Origin: Sitta carolinensis
Taxonomy: Eukaryota; Chordata; Aves; Passeriformes; Sittidae
NCBI GenBank assembly: GCA_032173965.1
Contig: CM063294.1
Location: forward strand, 2,960,452-3,024,451
Direction: 5' to 3'
DNA length: 64,000 nucleotides
Shown in pieces: positions 1 to 12,328 of this stretch (the stretch's first letter is position 1; every line of letters starts with the position of its first letter). The position numbers and the translations under genes were made by a program. The notes beneath the pieces were generated by a model. The model was not told where the DNA came from, ran no database searches, and saw only the letters and a program-made list of their open reading frames with translations.

Positions 1-1144
1 AGGAGTCCTGTCTGACTGAGCAGCATATTCATTCTCCTCCATTAACTCTCTGCTGAGATCTACAGCTGAGATGACCAAATGATGTCAAAGTGGGGTGTTT
101 TTGGGTGAATTCTCCTCTTCCCTTTCTGTAAAGTCTTAGCAACTCTTGGCTTCCAGTGAAGAAGACAGAATACTAAAAAAAGAGACTGCTTTATGAAATG
201 TCTAGACTTAATGAAAGCAGAGAGCACCAGGCCTCTCATGGGAGAACCCCCTTCAGAAATATCTAGAGAAAGATGGTTAGAATTAAACTTTATGGGGACA
301 TTTAAATTCTCTTGTGGAATAACATGCCAGAGATAAACCCATGTGAAGCTAAATAACACATTTGGTCTATTACCGTGATCAACAGTGGTAACAGTTCTTA
401 CTGCACTGTGTCTGTGGCCCAAGTCGACCAGCCAAAAGCTGTACAGGAAATTCAAAATGGAAAATAAGCCTGAAGTAAGCTTCCTCTGAATATCACCGTC
501 AGTCAGGCTGCCCATAGCATCCAGCTTTGCAGCAAACTCCAGTGTATTCTTGCAAGCCTTTGGGGATCTCACAGTGTCCTTTGAGGGATGAGGTATTTTA
601 GGGATATGCTGGCACAAAGTGCTGCTGCTCAGCAGTGCTGTTTCTAGTCCCATCCAGAAAACAGCTGCTGGGGCTGGGGCTCTCCCCCCTTCCTGTCGTG
701 GTACTGACACAAAGCAAGGCTCTGAATTTTTAAGAAGTCATATGGTGGCTGCTCTGGTGTCCCTCTAATTGCTCTTGTCTGCAGAGAGGGAAATTCCCTG
801 AAATACCACTTCTCAGGCCAGGGAGATCTCCTGCCATGTGCCTTGGGCAAAGCTCCCTCCAGCCCTGTTGCTGATTCACACCAGAGTGGCTTGGCCTTCC
901 ACAGCCATCTCCCACCTCCAGCACAGCCCTGGAGGAGCCACCATCCCAGGGACCCTTGTGGCAGGTCCAGAACCTCCCCGGCCTGTCCCCAGTGCCATGG
1001 CCCCAAGCAGCAGTGGCTCATGTCAGCTGTGCCACCTTGAATCATCTGGCCAGCAGGATGTCCAGCCAGGTTTGTGGCCCATTAGCCTTTCTCTATCTCA
1101 GAAGGTCCAGTCTGTTGAGTCTGGTGCTGACCCTGGTCACTGCA

Positions 1145-1600
1145 ATGTAAGGAAGATATTAAACTCCTAGAGAGTGTCCAAAGGATGGTGGTGAAGCTGA
1201 AGAAGGGTTTGGAGCTGTCTGAGAGGTGGCTGAGGAGGACACTTGATCTGTTCAGCCTGGAGAGGAGGAGGCTGAGGGGACACCTCATCACAGTCTACAA
1301 TTTCCTTGTGAGGGGAAGAGGAGAAACAGACACTGCTCTCTTTCCTCTGGTGACCAGTGACAGGACCCGAGGCTGGAGCTGTGTCAGGAGCGTTTTTTGT
1401 TGGATACCAGGGAAAGGTTCTTCCCCAGAGGGTGGCCAGGCACTGAACAGGCTCCCCAGGGCTGCCCAGCCAATCAGCACTCTCAGGCACAGGGTGGGAT
1501 TATTGAGGAGTCCTGTGCAGGGCCAGGAGTGTTTGTCAACCCTCGTGGGTCCCTTCCAAGCCAGGGTATTCCATGACTCTGTGGTTCTGAGACTGTCGCT
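1145..1600 (+). repeat. CR1 LINE, 3' part
   Basis: The segment follows the CR1 3' region in sense orientation: a 'ctgttcagcctggagaggagga' type stretch, then 'accagtgacaggaccc', 'ggcactgaacaggctcccc' and a closing 'tattccatgactctgtggt' tail. The copy is 5'-truncated and diverged, as is usual for avian CR1. The reverse-transcriptase part is absent, so it cannot move by itself. Confidence 0.85.
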
Positions 1601-3648
1601 GCCCACGCCAGGCAGGGGTCGGTGGGGCACCCACGGCGCAGGCTCCTTCTCTCCGGAGGGGGCTGCTCTGAGTCCAGACCCGTGGCATGCCTGTGGCAGG
1701 CAGCTGAGCCTGAAGCACAGGCTTTAGCTGGTGTGTAATTGCCCAGCCAGCTGAGCCTGGCACCCGGCAGAGATCCGGGATGAGCACAGAGCCTGCCTGT
1801 CTCCTTGCGGGCTGGGCTGAGCCATGGCACAGGGTGAGGTGTGTGACCCCCCGGGCACCCAGCCCGGCACAGCCCCTTGCCCTCTGCTCCCCTCCTGGGC
1901 TCCCCACAGCCCTGCCCCCCGAGATTGGGGATGGGCACGGGGCAGGGACAGACTCCAGAGCAAAGGCACCTTCCCTGACCTGAGCCAGCCTGGAGACAGG
2001 GCTCCATCTGCTCCTGGCCAGAAAAGAGGGAGCAGTTGAGAAAATGAATACAGTATTTGCAAGGACTTCAGGAATTGTTCCCTTGTTAATAGAACTGCAA
2101 TTTGTGGAAATATGATGGAGGGTGAAGGTCTGCAAATACTTAGAGGAATAATGAGCATTGTAAGCAACAAGCACCACAGGGGAGTATGAGAAATAGATTG
2201 TACCAGACAGGCCATTTCTGCATAATTACACAATTAGTGGACTGGGGAAGACAGCGGATAACCCTTCACAGTGTGCTGTGGTGCGGCGCAGAGCGTGCTG
2301 GAGACTGGAGCACCAGCTAGCTGGAATAGCTCACAAGATGTGGAAAGGCTGGATGGAGGGCAGAGCACTCCCCTGGTGTGGGAGAGAGGGGAGAGGCTGC
2401 CCAGAGGAATGGGCACTGCCCCCACTGAGGAACGGGGTGTTGATAACGGGGGTCAGGCGGGGAACCCCCCACGCTGGGCTCTCCAAAGGTGCATGCAAAC
2501 CGGGGGAGAGAGCAGGGAACAAATGTCGGCAGGAAAGGTTTTGACAGTGAGCAGAAAAGGATGATTTTGGTAACAGACTGCAAGAAACACAGCTCATACC
2601 TTTGGGCAACAACAATTAGAGGCAGAATTATGTAATGAGAAGGCGCTGTTTGGGAAGCAGTAATTTGGAGACAGCCTTGGCTGCCTGAGCAGATCACAAG
2701 AGCCCAGTGGTGCTGAGCTCTCTGCTCCAGGCACTCGTGGACTGAGGTGGCAGTCGGTGGCATCTCCCTGGGCCAGCTGTGGCCTCGGCTGTGCCACAGA
2801 AGTGAACTGGCAGCCCAAAAGTCAGTGGTGGAGGGTGGGAGGCCTTCCTTCAGCCTGGAGGAGCCAAATACATGGAGTGGCTGTGAGAAGAGGGAGGGAG
2901 TCAAAGTGTAGAGATGGCTCCTCCTGTGCTCTGTGCCCTCACACCTGCTCAAGAGGCAGCATGTTGGGGAGGACAAAAATAATAACACAGGTTTGCTGCT
3001 ACTTATTCTCTGCTGCAAAGTCAAAAACGTTCCCTCGGGCTCTTCTGTTTCAGGATTAGAGGAGTTATGCAGAGAAAGTGCTCTCTGCACTGCCCTGATC
3101 CTAAAACAGCCCGGAGCAAGGCACGGATTTGCCCCCCTCCACACTCCTGGTGGGACAGAGGGCTGCCTGGTATCCATGCGGGCTCATCTCACCTGCCTGA
3201 GGAGCTGGTGCTGTCAATTCAGGCTTTTTCATACTGCATTATTTCTGAGAATCACCAGGGACTCCCCTCTCCACATCCTTCCCCACAGATCCTGGAGGAA
3301 TTCCCTCTGCAGCTCGTTTTCTGGGATGTGTTGACATCACCTGGCTTCCCTGGTTGCTACCCGGGGAGAGAACGTCGCTGTTCTCACAGCTGCCTGGGCT
3401 CCCCCTTTCCCTTCTCCCATGGGCAGAGCCAACAGCAGATGCTTTTCCCTGTCCATTGCTCTCCCTGGAGCATGAGGAGCAGGGCTGGCAGCTGTGGCCC
3501 TGCTCTCTTGCTGTCCCCTGGCCACCCAAAGTGTCACAGACAGCCGGGGTGTCAGTGCCAGCAGAGGCTGCCCGGGGGAGCACAGCTCACAGTGCTGGAT
3601 GGGGGGTGATGGGAGCACCAGCACCTGAGCAGGGCCTCGGACGGCTCA

Positions 3649-4138
3649 TGGTCTGGGCCTGGAAAAGAAAAAGTTAATTTTCTTCACAGTGGCTCACAAC
3701 TGCCATGTTTCAGCTTTTTGATCAAAACAACACCAATAACACACTAAGGTTCTGGCTTTTGTTAGAGGAGATTTGGGGCCATGCAATAGGTTGGGAGGGA
3801 CACAGACAGGCAGATGACCTGGCCACAGAGATACTCCACACCATTCAACATCGTGCTTGGCAGACAATGGGTTAACCATCTGCCTGGGAGCTGGCTGGGC
3901 ATCCTGTACTCATGGAAGGGGATGAGTGATTGCCTTTGCATCACTTTTTTGTTTTGTTTTCTTCTCTTCTACTCATCCTTCACTTATAAAGCAGTTGTTA
4001 TTATTGTTATTTTTATCCTGATCCCCAATTTTCTTGCTTTTATTCTTCCTTTTCTCTTACCTCATCCCACTGGGGGTGGGAAGGAGTGAGCCAGCATCTC
4101 TGTGATGCTTAGCTGCCCACTGGGGTTAAGCCACAGCA
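3649..4138 (+). mobile_element. ERVL-type solo LTR (avian)
   Basis: The left part reads 'agttaattttcttcacag' after a TG at 3649. The right end reads 'catcccactgggggtggga', 'agtgagcc', 'gatgcttagctgcc' and 'tggggttaagccacagca', ending in CA at 4138. This layout, about 490 bases, is that of the common bird ERVL LTRs, in sense on the + strand. No matching target-site duplication was found and no primer-binding site follows, so it looks like an old solo LTR. The exact edges are uncertain. Confidence 0.65.
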
Positions 4139-4839
4139 TCTCCTCCATGGATCCAAATGCAGCACATCCAATTACTCTGCTGCTTCAGGCACATTTTCAC
4201 CAGGCAAATACAACACAGAACAACACGTGCCCTGCATAATGTACTTGTCCATCTGACCGTGCTCTCCACCCACAACGTTGCAGTGAGTGATGCTGTATCT
4301 GCTTTTCTTGCTCTTTTAAGGTCCTGGAAGAGGTTTCTGGGAAAGAACTTTCATTTGGGTAGAGATACAATCTCTGATTGTTTTTTTAGCATTTCTCTAA
4401 GGCAGAGCTCAGGTGTTCTGGTCAATATCCTTGCAGAGGCTTTCCACGATGCTGGTGCGTCGCTGGTAGGACCTTGCAGCTGCACTCTCTGGGGCTTGCA
4501 CAGAACCATTGCAAGCTGGACCCATGATGAGGTGAGCCCCTCCTCTATGGACCCTCATGAGCTCTTATACATCTGGGATCTCCTACGTGCAGCCTCTTGC
4601 CCGAGTTCAGATCTCTGGAACCTCCAAGAGCAGCTTCTGATCATTTTTGCTCTATGTGGTCTCAGTTCTTCTTCTGTCCAACCTTTATCCTATCCAAGTC
4701 CTCTTCTGAATGGGGGAGCTAACACAGAAGATGTGCCTTTTCTCTCCTTGGCCCTGTGGCTGTGGTTTTGGATGCATTTTGTCTTGCAGACATCCCGTGG
4801 GTCTGGGCAGCAGCCTGTGGGTGTAGGTGTGAGGAACTG

Positions 4840-5261
4840 AGGGCTGTGTGGGACAGGGAGGGGTAATGCTGTCTCAGAGTGCTTGCAGGAAAGCAGAACC
4901 TCCTACAGATCTCTCCAGGCTGTGCACGGGTCTGGCACAGTGCTCAGCTGCAGAGGATGAAGAGTCCTCTGTGGGAGAGCCCCTTGTTCTTCCGTGGAGA
5001 GGACCAGCTGAAAGGCAGAGCTGACCCTGAGATCAGCAGCCTCTTCACTCACAGTGACCAGGTGATCCCAAACTCTGCCTTGACCCTTGTGCAAACAGCC
5101 TGGGTCCACCCCCTGCCAAGTCCCTATAAATACCCTGTCCTCAGCCTCTGACTTCAGGAGTTCTCTGTCCCTGGCTCCCTTCTCAGAGATGCTGCCAATA
5201 AAGGTCTCTGTGGAATTCATCAGACTCCTCTCTCTCCTGCATTGGCCCTGGGGACTCAACA
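4840..5261 (+). mobile_element. Possible second LTR (unclassified retroviral)
   Basis: The right part has retroviral LTR order: a TATA box (TATAAATA, 5125-5132), a polyadenylation signal (AATAAA, 5197-5202) about 70 bases further, a T/C-rich stretch and an end ...ACTCAACA at 5261. The 5' edge is not clear; it is placed at the TG near 4839-4840 only as a guess. No target-site duplication, primer-binding site or neighbouring gag/pol was recognised. It could also be an unrelated promoter-like sequence. Confidence 0.4.
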
Positions 5262-8200
5262 GGCAGAGCTGAAATCACGAGCTGAAATCGCTACTCAGAG
5301 CTGACATTGCCTCTTGAGTCACCCCACAGCCAAAGGAAGCAGCCAGTGCCCCTGGAAGGTGTTCTCTCTCTGAGACACATCTCTCTGGGCAGGGCACAGC
5401 CCCCTGGATTGGATCTCTCACCCAGGCTCCTGCTGTGCCACTCAGCCCAGGATCCCTCTTTGATCCACTCAGATAAGCAGCTGAGGTGTCAGAGTGCCCC
5501 TCCCACGGGCTCTGCCTCCACTTCCACTCCTCCAGCTCCAGACTGACCCTGTGAGCAGGCAAAGGGCTGAGCTGGAGAGGCTTCATGCTATCCCTTAAAT
5601 ATAAACATTCCTAAAAGCAACTTTCCCATTTCTTTGTGGGAGGCTATAACCTGCTGGGGCCTTCAGCACTTTAGCAGAGTTGCCTCTAGAGAGAAAGAGA
5701 CCATAAGAATTCATGGAATTTTCCACAGAACTTCCTAGCCTTTTCTGGTCAGACCTAGTTGAAAGGTTTAGGATGGAGGTGTGAGTGGAGGATGCCCTGT
5801 TCATTGATTTTGTGTGGAAATTGCTGTTGTTTGCAGGGGCAGGAGGAGGAAAGAAAGAGAAAATATTAAAGGAAATGGCACAGGTCTCTTGATGGGGTGA
5901 TAAACATCCAGGAGGATTTCAGGGGTGCTGAGGGCTGGGGGGGACAGCAAGGAGCCAAATTCTGCTTTTAAGGTGTCTGGGCTGGCTCATGGGCACAGAC
6001 ACAGTAACTTAACTGGAGCTGTCCCAGAGTGGTGAGTGAGTACGTGCCACTTCACAGCAGGGCTGTTCTCAGCACCCTCAGAACTCAGTCTGGGAGATGG
6101 GAAGGGCAGACCTGTGATTTAAACCCATCACTGGAGCCCATCAGCTGAGCCTGCTCACAGACAAGCCCTTCGAAAGCAAGAATGGAGCCTGACCCCAGGC
6201 TCAGCATGGGCTGTGTGTCACGGCTGTGATGAGCCACGGCACCCACAGCCATGAGCAGTGACTGATCCAGCTGTGGGAGGGCACCCAGGCATCAAAGGCA
6301 CCACAGAGACACCCCACCGTGCCCATCTTCTCCAGCAGTGGAGCCTGGTGTAGCCCCACTTGTCACCCACCTGGAGCAATTGCAAACAAGGTCTGGGATT
6401 TCTCTAAGGTGGCTGACTCTGCTGACATCAGAGCCCAAGGGATGAGCTTGTCAGCACTGGGTTGGGGACACATTCAGGAGGTGCTCCCCTGAATTTCTGC
6501 CTGCTTTCAGAATTAAATTCAGCTGGACTTCGATAAGATTTGGTAAAACATGTTCACTTTTGTGAGCAAAACTGGATATGGTTGTAAGACATAACTGCTA
6601 TGTGATAAATCCTATCAGGATGAGGATTTGATTCCTTAAGGATGAACAGGAAAGGGAGATGCCATGTGAAATATCCTACTTGAGCTGGCTGTGTCAGGTC
6701 CTTATCAAGCATCCACAAGACTTGTCCCCTTTCAGAGCTGTGTGTGCACGTGCAGTGGGTGTGAGGCTGGATTTGGGAAAATGCAGATGAGAAACTGGCA
6801 ATGGCAAAAATGCCATTTGTGCAACGCAGGGATATCAGGCAATGCTCCAGTGGAGCTTAGTTGTCCTTGCTGGACAGATAAATCCTCTACTTGCTGAGTG
6901 ATTTTTCTCTTTTCCTTCATGGCAACAAAAGATGTGGCAGCAAGAGCTGCAAAAAAAGGGATATTGTTTTCAGCTTAAAAATACCTTTCCCAGCTTGTCA
7001 GTGCCAGCAGACAAACCTATGACACAGGTTGTGTTGAGCTGGTGGTCCAGCAAGTGCCAGTATCTTGTCTTGTGGCAGGAGATACTTGTGAGGGGATAAC
7101 CCCCAGGGTCTCAAGCAGTGGCATGAGGGATTTGCAGTGGGTTTGCTTCAGAAAACTGCAGGTGGGGGACTGTGCTTGTCAGGAGCCTCAGCTTTGCTGC
7201 TTTCACCATGCCGTAGCCTTTTTGCCAAGTCTGCTGTGCCTTGTAGGAACAGGGTCACAGAGAAATGGAGTCCAGCAGATTGCACTGAGAAGCCGAAGGG
7301 ATGCTGACAGGTACAGTCCTACTGTGCCTTCCTTTATTCCACATCTCCAGAAATAATGTGCAAGTATTTCTGGCTGCCACCAATTTTGGGTTGACTCCAC
7401 TGTTAAGCAGGAGCTGGCATCTCCAGGACAGTCCATGGAATGTGGCATAGAGGTTCCCCAGAAGCTGATGGCCACCTCCTGGTGATGCCAGTGAAGGCAG
7501 AGTTAAGCCAACAGTGGAAGATTGTGAGAACGCCACGATTTAAAATGGGTCATTGTGCTCCCAAGATTGCCGCTGTAAATGCAGCCACAGACGTGTGTGG
7601 AGCGTGCGCGCCTGACTTCGCTCCTGAAATTTGGAGGCTGCAGGAGCTGGAATGGGCTTGCCGTCTGGGTTTCAGCTAATATCAAGGAGCAGTGATGGCT
7701 CAGAGCTTTATATTAACCCCCATCAGGCCGGGAGGTGTTGTATTAATTTCTTTCCAGATGCAAAGCTCGCTGGCTTTCCCTGGAGAGCGCACTGCTGTTC
7801 TGCACGGGAGCAGCGCCTTCGATCCTCCCGGAAAAGAAGCCAGAGTGCAGAGCAGCAGAGTCGCTCTTCTCCACGGACTCCATTCTCCACCCAACTCATC
7901 TGGGAGCTTTGCTTGAAGAAGCAATTCCACAGCATCTGTTGGCAATGGATACTATGTAGGGGATGAGGTAGGGAGGTTCTCTTTTGCCTGATCTCTGTTC
8001 TGATTCCTGGGGGATTATAAAGGATCCCAACTTGTTGGGTTTGCATATAAGCAAATCCTAACGAGGGTAAGGATTCTCTGCCTGGTAAACTCACCCTGCT
8101 GCTCAGAATGCTGGATTTTGTGCAAGAATTATCTTTGCTTAAGGTATGGCTCAGCCTCTTATATAATTACATCCCTCCTCTCCTTCAAGCCTAAAGCTGT

Positions 8201-9929
8201 ACAGGAATTGTAAAGACTGAAAACCCCATGTGTTGATGGTGGTTTAGGTTATAACTCTCCACGAGGCTGTTTAAAGCCATAAACATTAAAAGCTGTTTTA
8301 GAATGAAATATGAAGTGACTTGTGAGAGCACAGCCGTTAAAATATGCGCCAACCACCAGATGAGGCACCTGGGACACCAAGCTGGAATCCACTTGCCATT
8401 GGAAGGTGTAATTGTATCAGTGCAGACAGAGGAGGACTCAAGCCTGGTGCTGAATGAAGCTCCTGCGTGTGGGTGTTGGGATTGTTCAGGAGGGAGCGTT
8501 TTCCACGGGATCCATGATAAAGCTGGACCTGCCTGCCCTGGGACAGGGGCCAGCCCGCTGGGTAAGGCATCAAGATGTAAAATATGGGCACCTGCCAAGG
8601 GAAAATTAATCTGCATGTAATATTCCTCACCTGTCACAGGTGAGACTGGGATTGTGCCAAGGTACTAAAATAGCCACACTGGGTGTTGCTGGTGCTGCTT
8701 CTTCCCAGCACAAATCCCAGGCTGCTGAGGATGGTGGGGGCAAGCCACACACTGCCGCTACTTCTTGGACTTAGATTTTCATTTTCTGATGCTGAAGCTG
8801 AGCTGTGCATCCTCTGAGAACTGTTCAGCTGTAGGGAATTTTTTATTATTCATTCATTTGGAAAAAGGGAGAGAAGAAAAGGTTTGGTGGCATCTTAGCT
8901 GCACTTGTTACCTTTCAAAACCTCTGCTAAACACAAGGTCTTTGGAAAGGTGACCGCTAGAACACACAGACTTTGTGTCTTTAGCAGGAATGGAGGCAAA
9001 TTTGCTGGAGTGGAGGAAGTGCTATGGTTTATCTTCAGAAATGGTGGGGAGGAGCTTAAAAATACAGTCCTCGTGTGAAGAAATTTGTGGGAAAAGCTAT
9101 TTCAGGATGAAAATATAATTGCAAAAGAAAAGAAAGGAGGGGGGGAAATGTGATTTTTACGACACACATCGATTTGGGACACATGTGCTGGCAAGGCAGC
9201 TATCCCTAGGAGTAAAACACCCAAGTCCTGCAAAATGCATCAGATTTAACACCAAAACAAACAGTACTGGGTTTGGGCCTCATTATGCCTGGTAAATGTT
9301 GTCTTATGGATTTGGGTGGCTCTGTTAATCCCTCGTGGCTGGCCTGGGGACAGTGCCCATGGTGGGTTTCCATTCATACAAGAAACGAGATGGAAGCTCT
9401 AATCATACAGGTATAAAACACTCCTGAGGATTCCAAGGAACTGTTTTCCCAAGACTGAGGAAAACTGGGAGAAATTGGTTGGGTGTTAAAACATTCTCAA
9501 GAAAATGAGTAGAACTGGGAGCTCTTTGAGCAGAGGCCAAGAAAGCTGAGATTTCAGGGTCATGAATATGGGCAAGGTTTAGCCCATAGATGTCCTACCT
9601 TGGTGGCAATGAAAGCCACAACTGGAAGCAATAAGAAGATCAACAAATTTAGCAAAGAGAGAAATAGTAATAATCTATGTACATTTGGAATTATGATGTG
9701 TTGACAACAAGCTTAAAGACATCAGGAGGGAAATCACCTATCAAGTAGAGCTCAAGTACAGAATTACAGGACTTTACAAACATATTAGCTATGAGAAATA
9801 TGGTAATGAGCCAAAGAGTGGAATAACCATGTGGGAATCATCATTCCTAATGACCCAGAAGACACTAACTGGTCAGTAACCACTATTAACTTGCTTTTGG
9901 AAAAGAAACAGTATAATGGACTACTGCTG

Positions 9930-10325
9930 TCCTGTGACAAGGACACATGGAGGGTCTGGAGAAGAGGAGGCTTCAGGGAGACCTTATAGCAGCCTTCAGG
10001 TATCTAAAGGTGCTTGCAGGAGACCTGGAGAGGGACTTCTCACAAGGGCATGGAGTGAGAGGATAAGGGGAATGGCCTTAAGCTGGAACAGGGTAGGTTT
10101 AGATTAGATATTAGGAAGAAATTCTTCTCCATGAGGGTGGGCAGGCCCTGGCACAGGGTGCCCAGAGAAGCTGTGGCTGCCCCTGGATCTCTGGAAGTGT
10201 CCAAGGCCAGGTTAGACAGGGCTTGGAGCAGCCTGGGATAGTGGAAGGTGTCCCTGCCCATGGTAGGGATGGAATGAGATGAGCTTCAAGGTCCTTTCCA
10301 ACCACAGCCATTCTATAGTTCTAGG
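9930..10325 (+). repeat. CR1 LINE, 3' part
   Basis: Sense CR1 3' region: 'gatattaggaagaaattctt', 'gggtgggcaggccctggcac', 'gcttggagcagcctgggata', 'atggaatgagatgagcttca', 'aggtcctttccaacc' and 'attctatagttctagg' at the end. It is among the better preserved CR1 copies here, truncated at its 5' side. Confidence 0.88.
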
Positions 10326-11059
10326 TTAAAACAATGTATATTCATCTCTCACTCCAAATCAGCCAAGTCGGGAGCTTTTATCTCCTAGTTCAGAGCAGGT
10401 TTGCTCAGGTGCTGTCTGGTGTTCACGTCTTGGCTTCTCACTAGGCTTTGCCCCAGTGCTCAGAGTGATGATGTCCTCTGCTCTAACTGCACAGGGAGTC
10501 TTGGAAAGTCTCCTTTGCCCCTGACATGCAGGTGAGTGTTCCACTAACATGTGCCAGAAAGCCAGTGCTGGCAGGAGGTCACTGCTCCACGAGGTATTTC
10601 TGTGAGATCATCATCACCAGCAACCTGGAGGTGAAAATGCTCAAAAAATCAGCAAGAGAGAGAGACTGGTGGGGTTTCAAGGGTCAGTGGGGAGAAAGAA
10701 TCTAGGCAGGGTACTTGGTGTGGCTTGGCACACTGGCCCCTTGAAAACAAAATGAAGTTTCAGCACAGAGACTGGGGCTGTGAAAGAGCAAAATAATTCC
10801 TCTTGGTGACTCCGTCTGGCAGAGCAGGGACCTGATAGGGCCTGCAGTAGAAGCACAGAGGGACAGATTTTCCATGTGAAGCCCAGGGCCTGAATGTAGC
10901 ACTTGGGAGTTAAAAGGCTGGGAATGGGTGGCAGTAGGGATTTTGCCTCTGTCTTTTCCTCTGTCCACAAGAGACAATGGAATAGCGCCTGGTTTCTGTG
11001 TTCTTAACTTAAGTAGGATATTGCAAAATGGGATAGCCACAGATATGATCCTGAGCTGG

Positions 11060-11345
11060 AGAAAATGCCATACAGCAAGGAATGGAAAAAACCCCCTTGA
11101 TCTGTTTAGCTTATCAAAAAAGAATATTGAGGGATAACTTGATTACAGAGTGTAAGTACTTCCATGGGAGAAAATACCAGTTGCTGAAGGGCTTTTTAAT
11201 CTAGAGGAGAAAACAAGAGTAAGAAACAATGGCTGGACAGTGGAGCCAGATATTTCACTTCAGAGCAGGCAGACATTGTTAACAATGAGGGTGATTAACC
11301 ACTGGGAGAGGATCCCAAGGGGGCTGATACCTCATTCATTTGTGG
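11060..11345 (+). repeat. Ancient CR1-type LINE fragment
   Basis: The segment has 'cttgatctgtttagcttatc', 'gataacttgattacagagt', 'gctttttaatctagaggaga', 'caatggctggacagtggagc' and 'aatgagggtgattaaccact'. This is the layout of old CR1 subfamilies shared among amniotes (the TTAACCA-type 3' region) rather than of the younger avian copies elsewhere in the window. It is strongly diverged and ends about 1 kb before the internal NRG2 first exon. Confidence 0.6.
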
Positions 11346-12214
11346 ATGTCCACACACCAGGCGGGCGTGCGTCTCTGGAGGACACGCTTTGCTCACCAGT
11401 GCAGAACTGGATTTGATTCATGGAGAACTGGATCAAATGTGCTACCCAGTGCCCTACAGCTTCTGGCCCCTTTGGGCCTTTGAAGCCCTTAGCTGCTTCT
11501 GGGAGTTATTTGGCAGTTCTCTGGGGATTTCCAGCTGGGGATCCTGATGGACTTTTGAGACGACATCAGCATGGGCAGCCCTGCAGAGGGGGACTGGGCT
11601 GAGTCACTCATCACATGTTGGACTGAGGAAAGGGCCTGGTTAACCCCCAGGCAGGTGAGATATGGGCTTAACCAACCACCTAGAGCTCCCAGAGATGGAG
11701 GACAGAGACGAGAAGTGCAGGTAAGGGCTCTCCAGCTATTCCTAACTGTTGGAAAGACTTCCTGGGACAGCAAAGAGCTTGGTTCGAGAGCAGGTGAAGT
11801 CACTCTGATTTATGGTGGAAACAACAATAGGAAGAGAAAGGCCAACTTAACACCTCTGCAGGATCAAAGCAAAATGAAAATGGCTGGCAAACCTCTGCCC
11901 TTCTCTTCAGACTCCACTGCCTCTCTCACATCACTGTCTGAACCTCGGCAGCTCCCCAGAACACTCCTTTCTCTGATGCTCCAGAAGGTGTGCAGAACTT
12001 ACTTTCAGTCAGAGACAGAATCAGCAAGTGGAAAGCCACCTTTGGACTTCATGTGTCCAAGACACTCTCGGGTGAGCTTCTCCTGTCCCACAGCCTTGCT
12101 TCTCTCACCCTCCCACTGCAACCCAGGGCATCCCTTCAGCCAACTGGGAGCAGTGAGCAAACGGTTAAAGTTTTGCTTCTCCACCCAGTGGTGGGTGTTG
12201 TCTGTGTCAGAAAC

Positions 12215-12224
12215 AATATAAGAA
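12215..12224 (+). promoter_or_regulatory. TATA-like element of the putative internal NRG2 promoter
   Basis: AATATAAGAA lies about 110 bases before the ATG at 12329. If used, transcription would begin near 12245-12250 and leave a short 5' UTR of about 80 bases that contains the in-frame TGA. The placement fits a first exon whose transcript starts locally, but TATA-like strings are common in intronic sequence and no other core element is clear, so this is a suggestion only. Confidence 0.3.
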
Positions 12225-12328
12225 CAGTCGGAAGTTGCAGCTGGCAAGTAACATTTGGAGTAGCAGTCGTGGGGCATATAGATCTGGTGTGGACTGTCTT
12301 TTCCTGAGACTGTAAACACTTGTGCAGA

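Larger units (their letters stand above)
1..12244. other. Intron of long NRG2 transcripts / 5' flank of the internal first exon
   Basis: No protein-coding exon was found here on either strand. It holds three CR1 copies (1145-1600, 9930-10325 and an old one at 11060-11345), an ERVL-type LTR (3649-4138), a second LTR-like segment (about 4840-5261), and a CpG-richer patch at about 7560-7880. The rest appears unique, with many open frames that show no domain, no splice pattern and no start context. The large GC-rich canonical NRG2 first exon is not present, so it should lie further upstream. Confidence 0.7.

Noticed and set aside
2317..3177. 286-codon open frame on the minus strand
   Set aside because: The longest frame in the window, but there is no recognisable domain, the composition is Ser/Pro/Leu-rich as expected from GC-balanced intron, there is no splice pattern, and it is antisense within NRG2. 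Treated as chance.
4401..5271. GGCAGAGCT repeated at 4401, about 5017 and 5262, considered as a target-site duplication of the second LTR
   Set aside because: The left copies are not followed directly by a TG LTR start and the match is longer than normal retroviral duplications; probably coincidence.
11571..12221. Long open frame upstream of the internal first exon, with a donor-like GTGCAG|GTAAGG at 11721
   Set aside because: Considered as a further 5' exon of NRG2, but it gives no signal peptide, has no matching acceptor and is not in phase with the Ig exon. It is more likely promoter flank.
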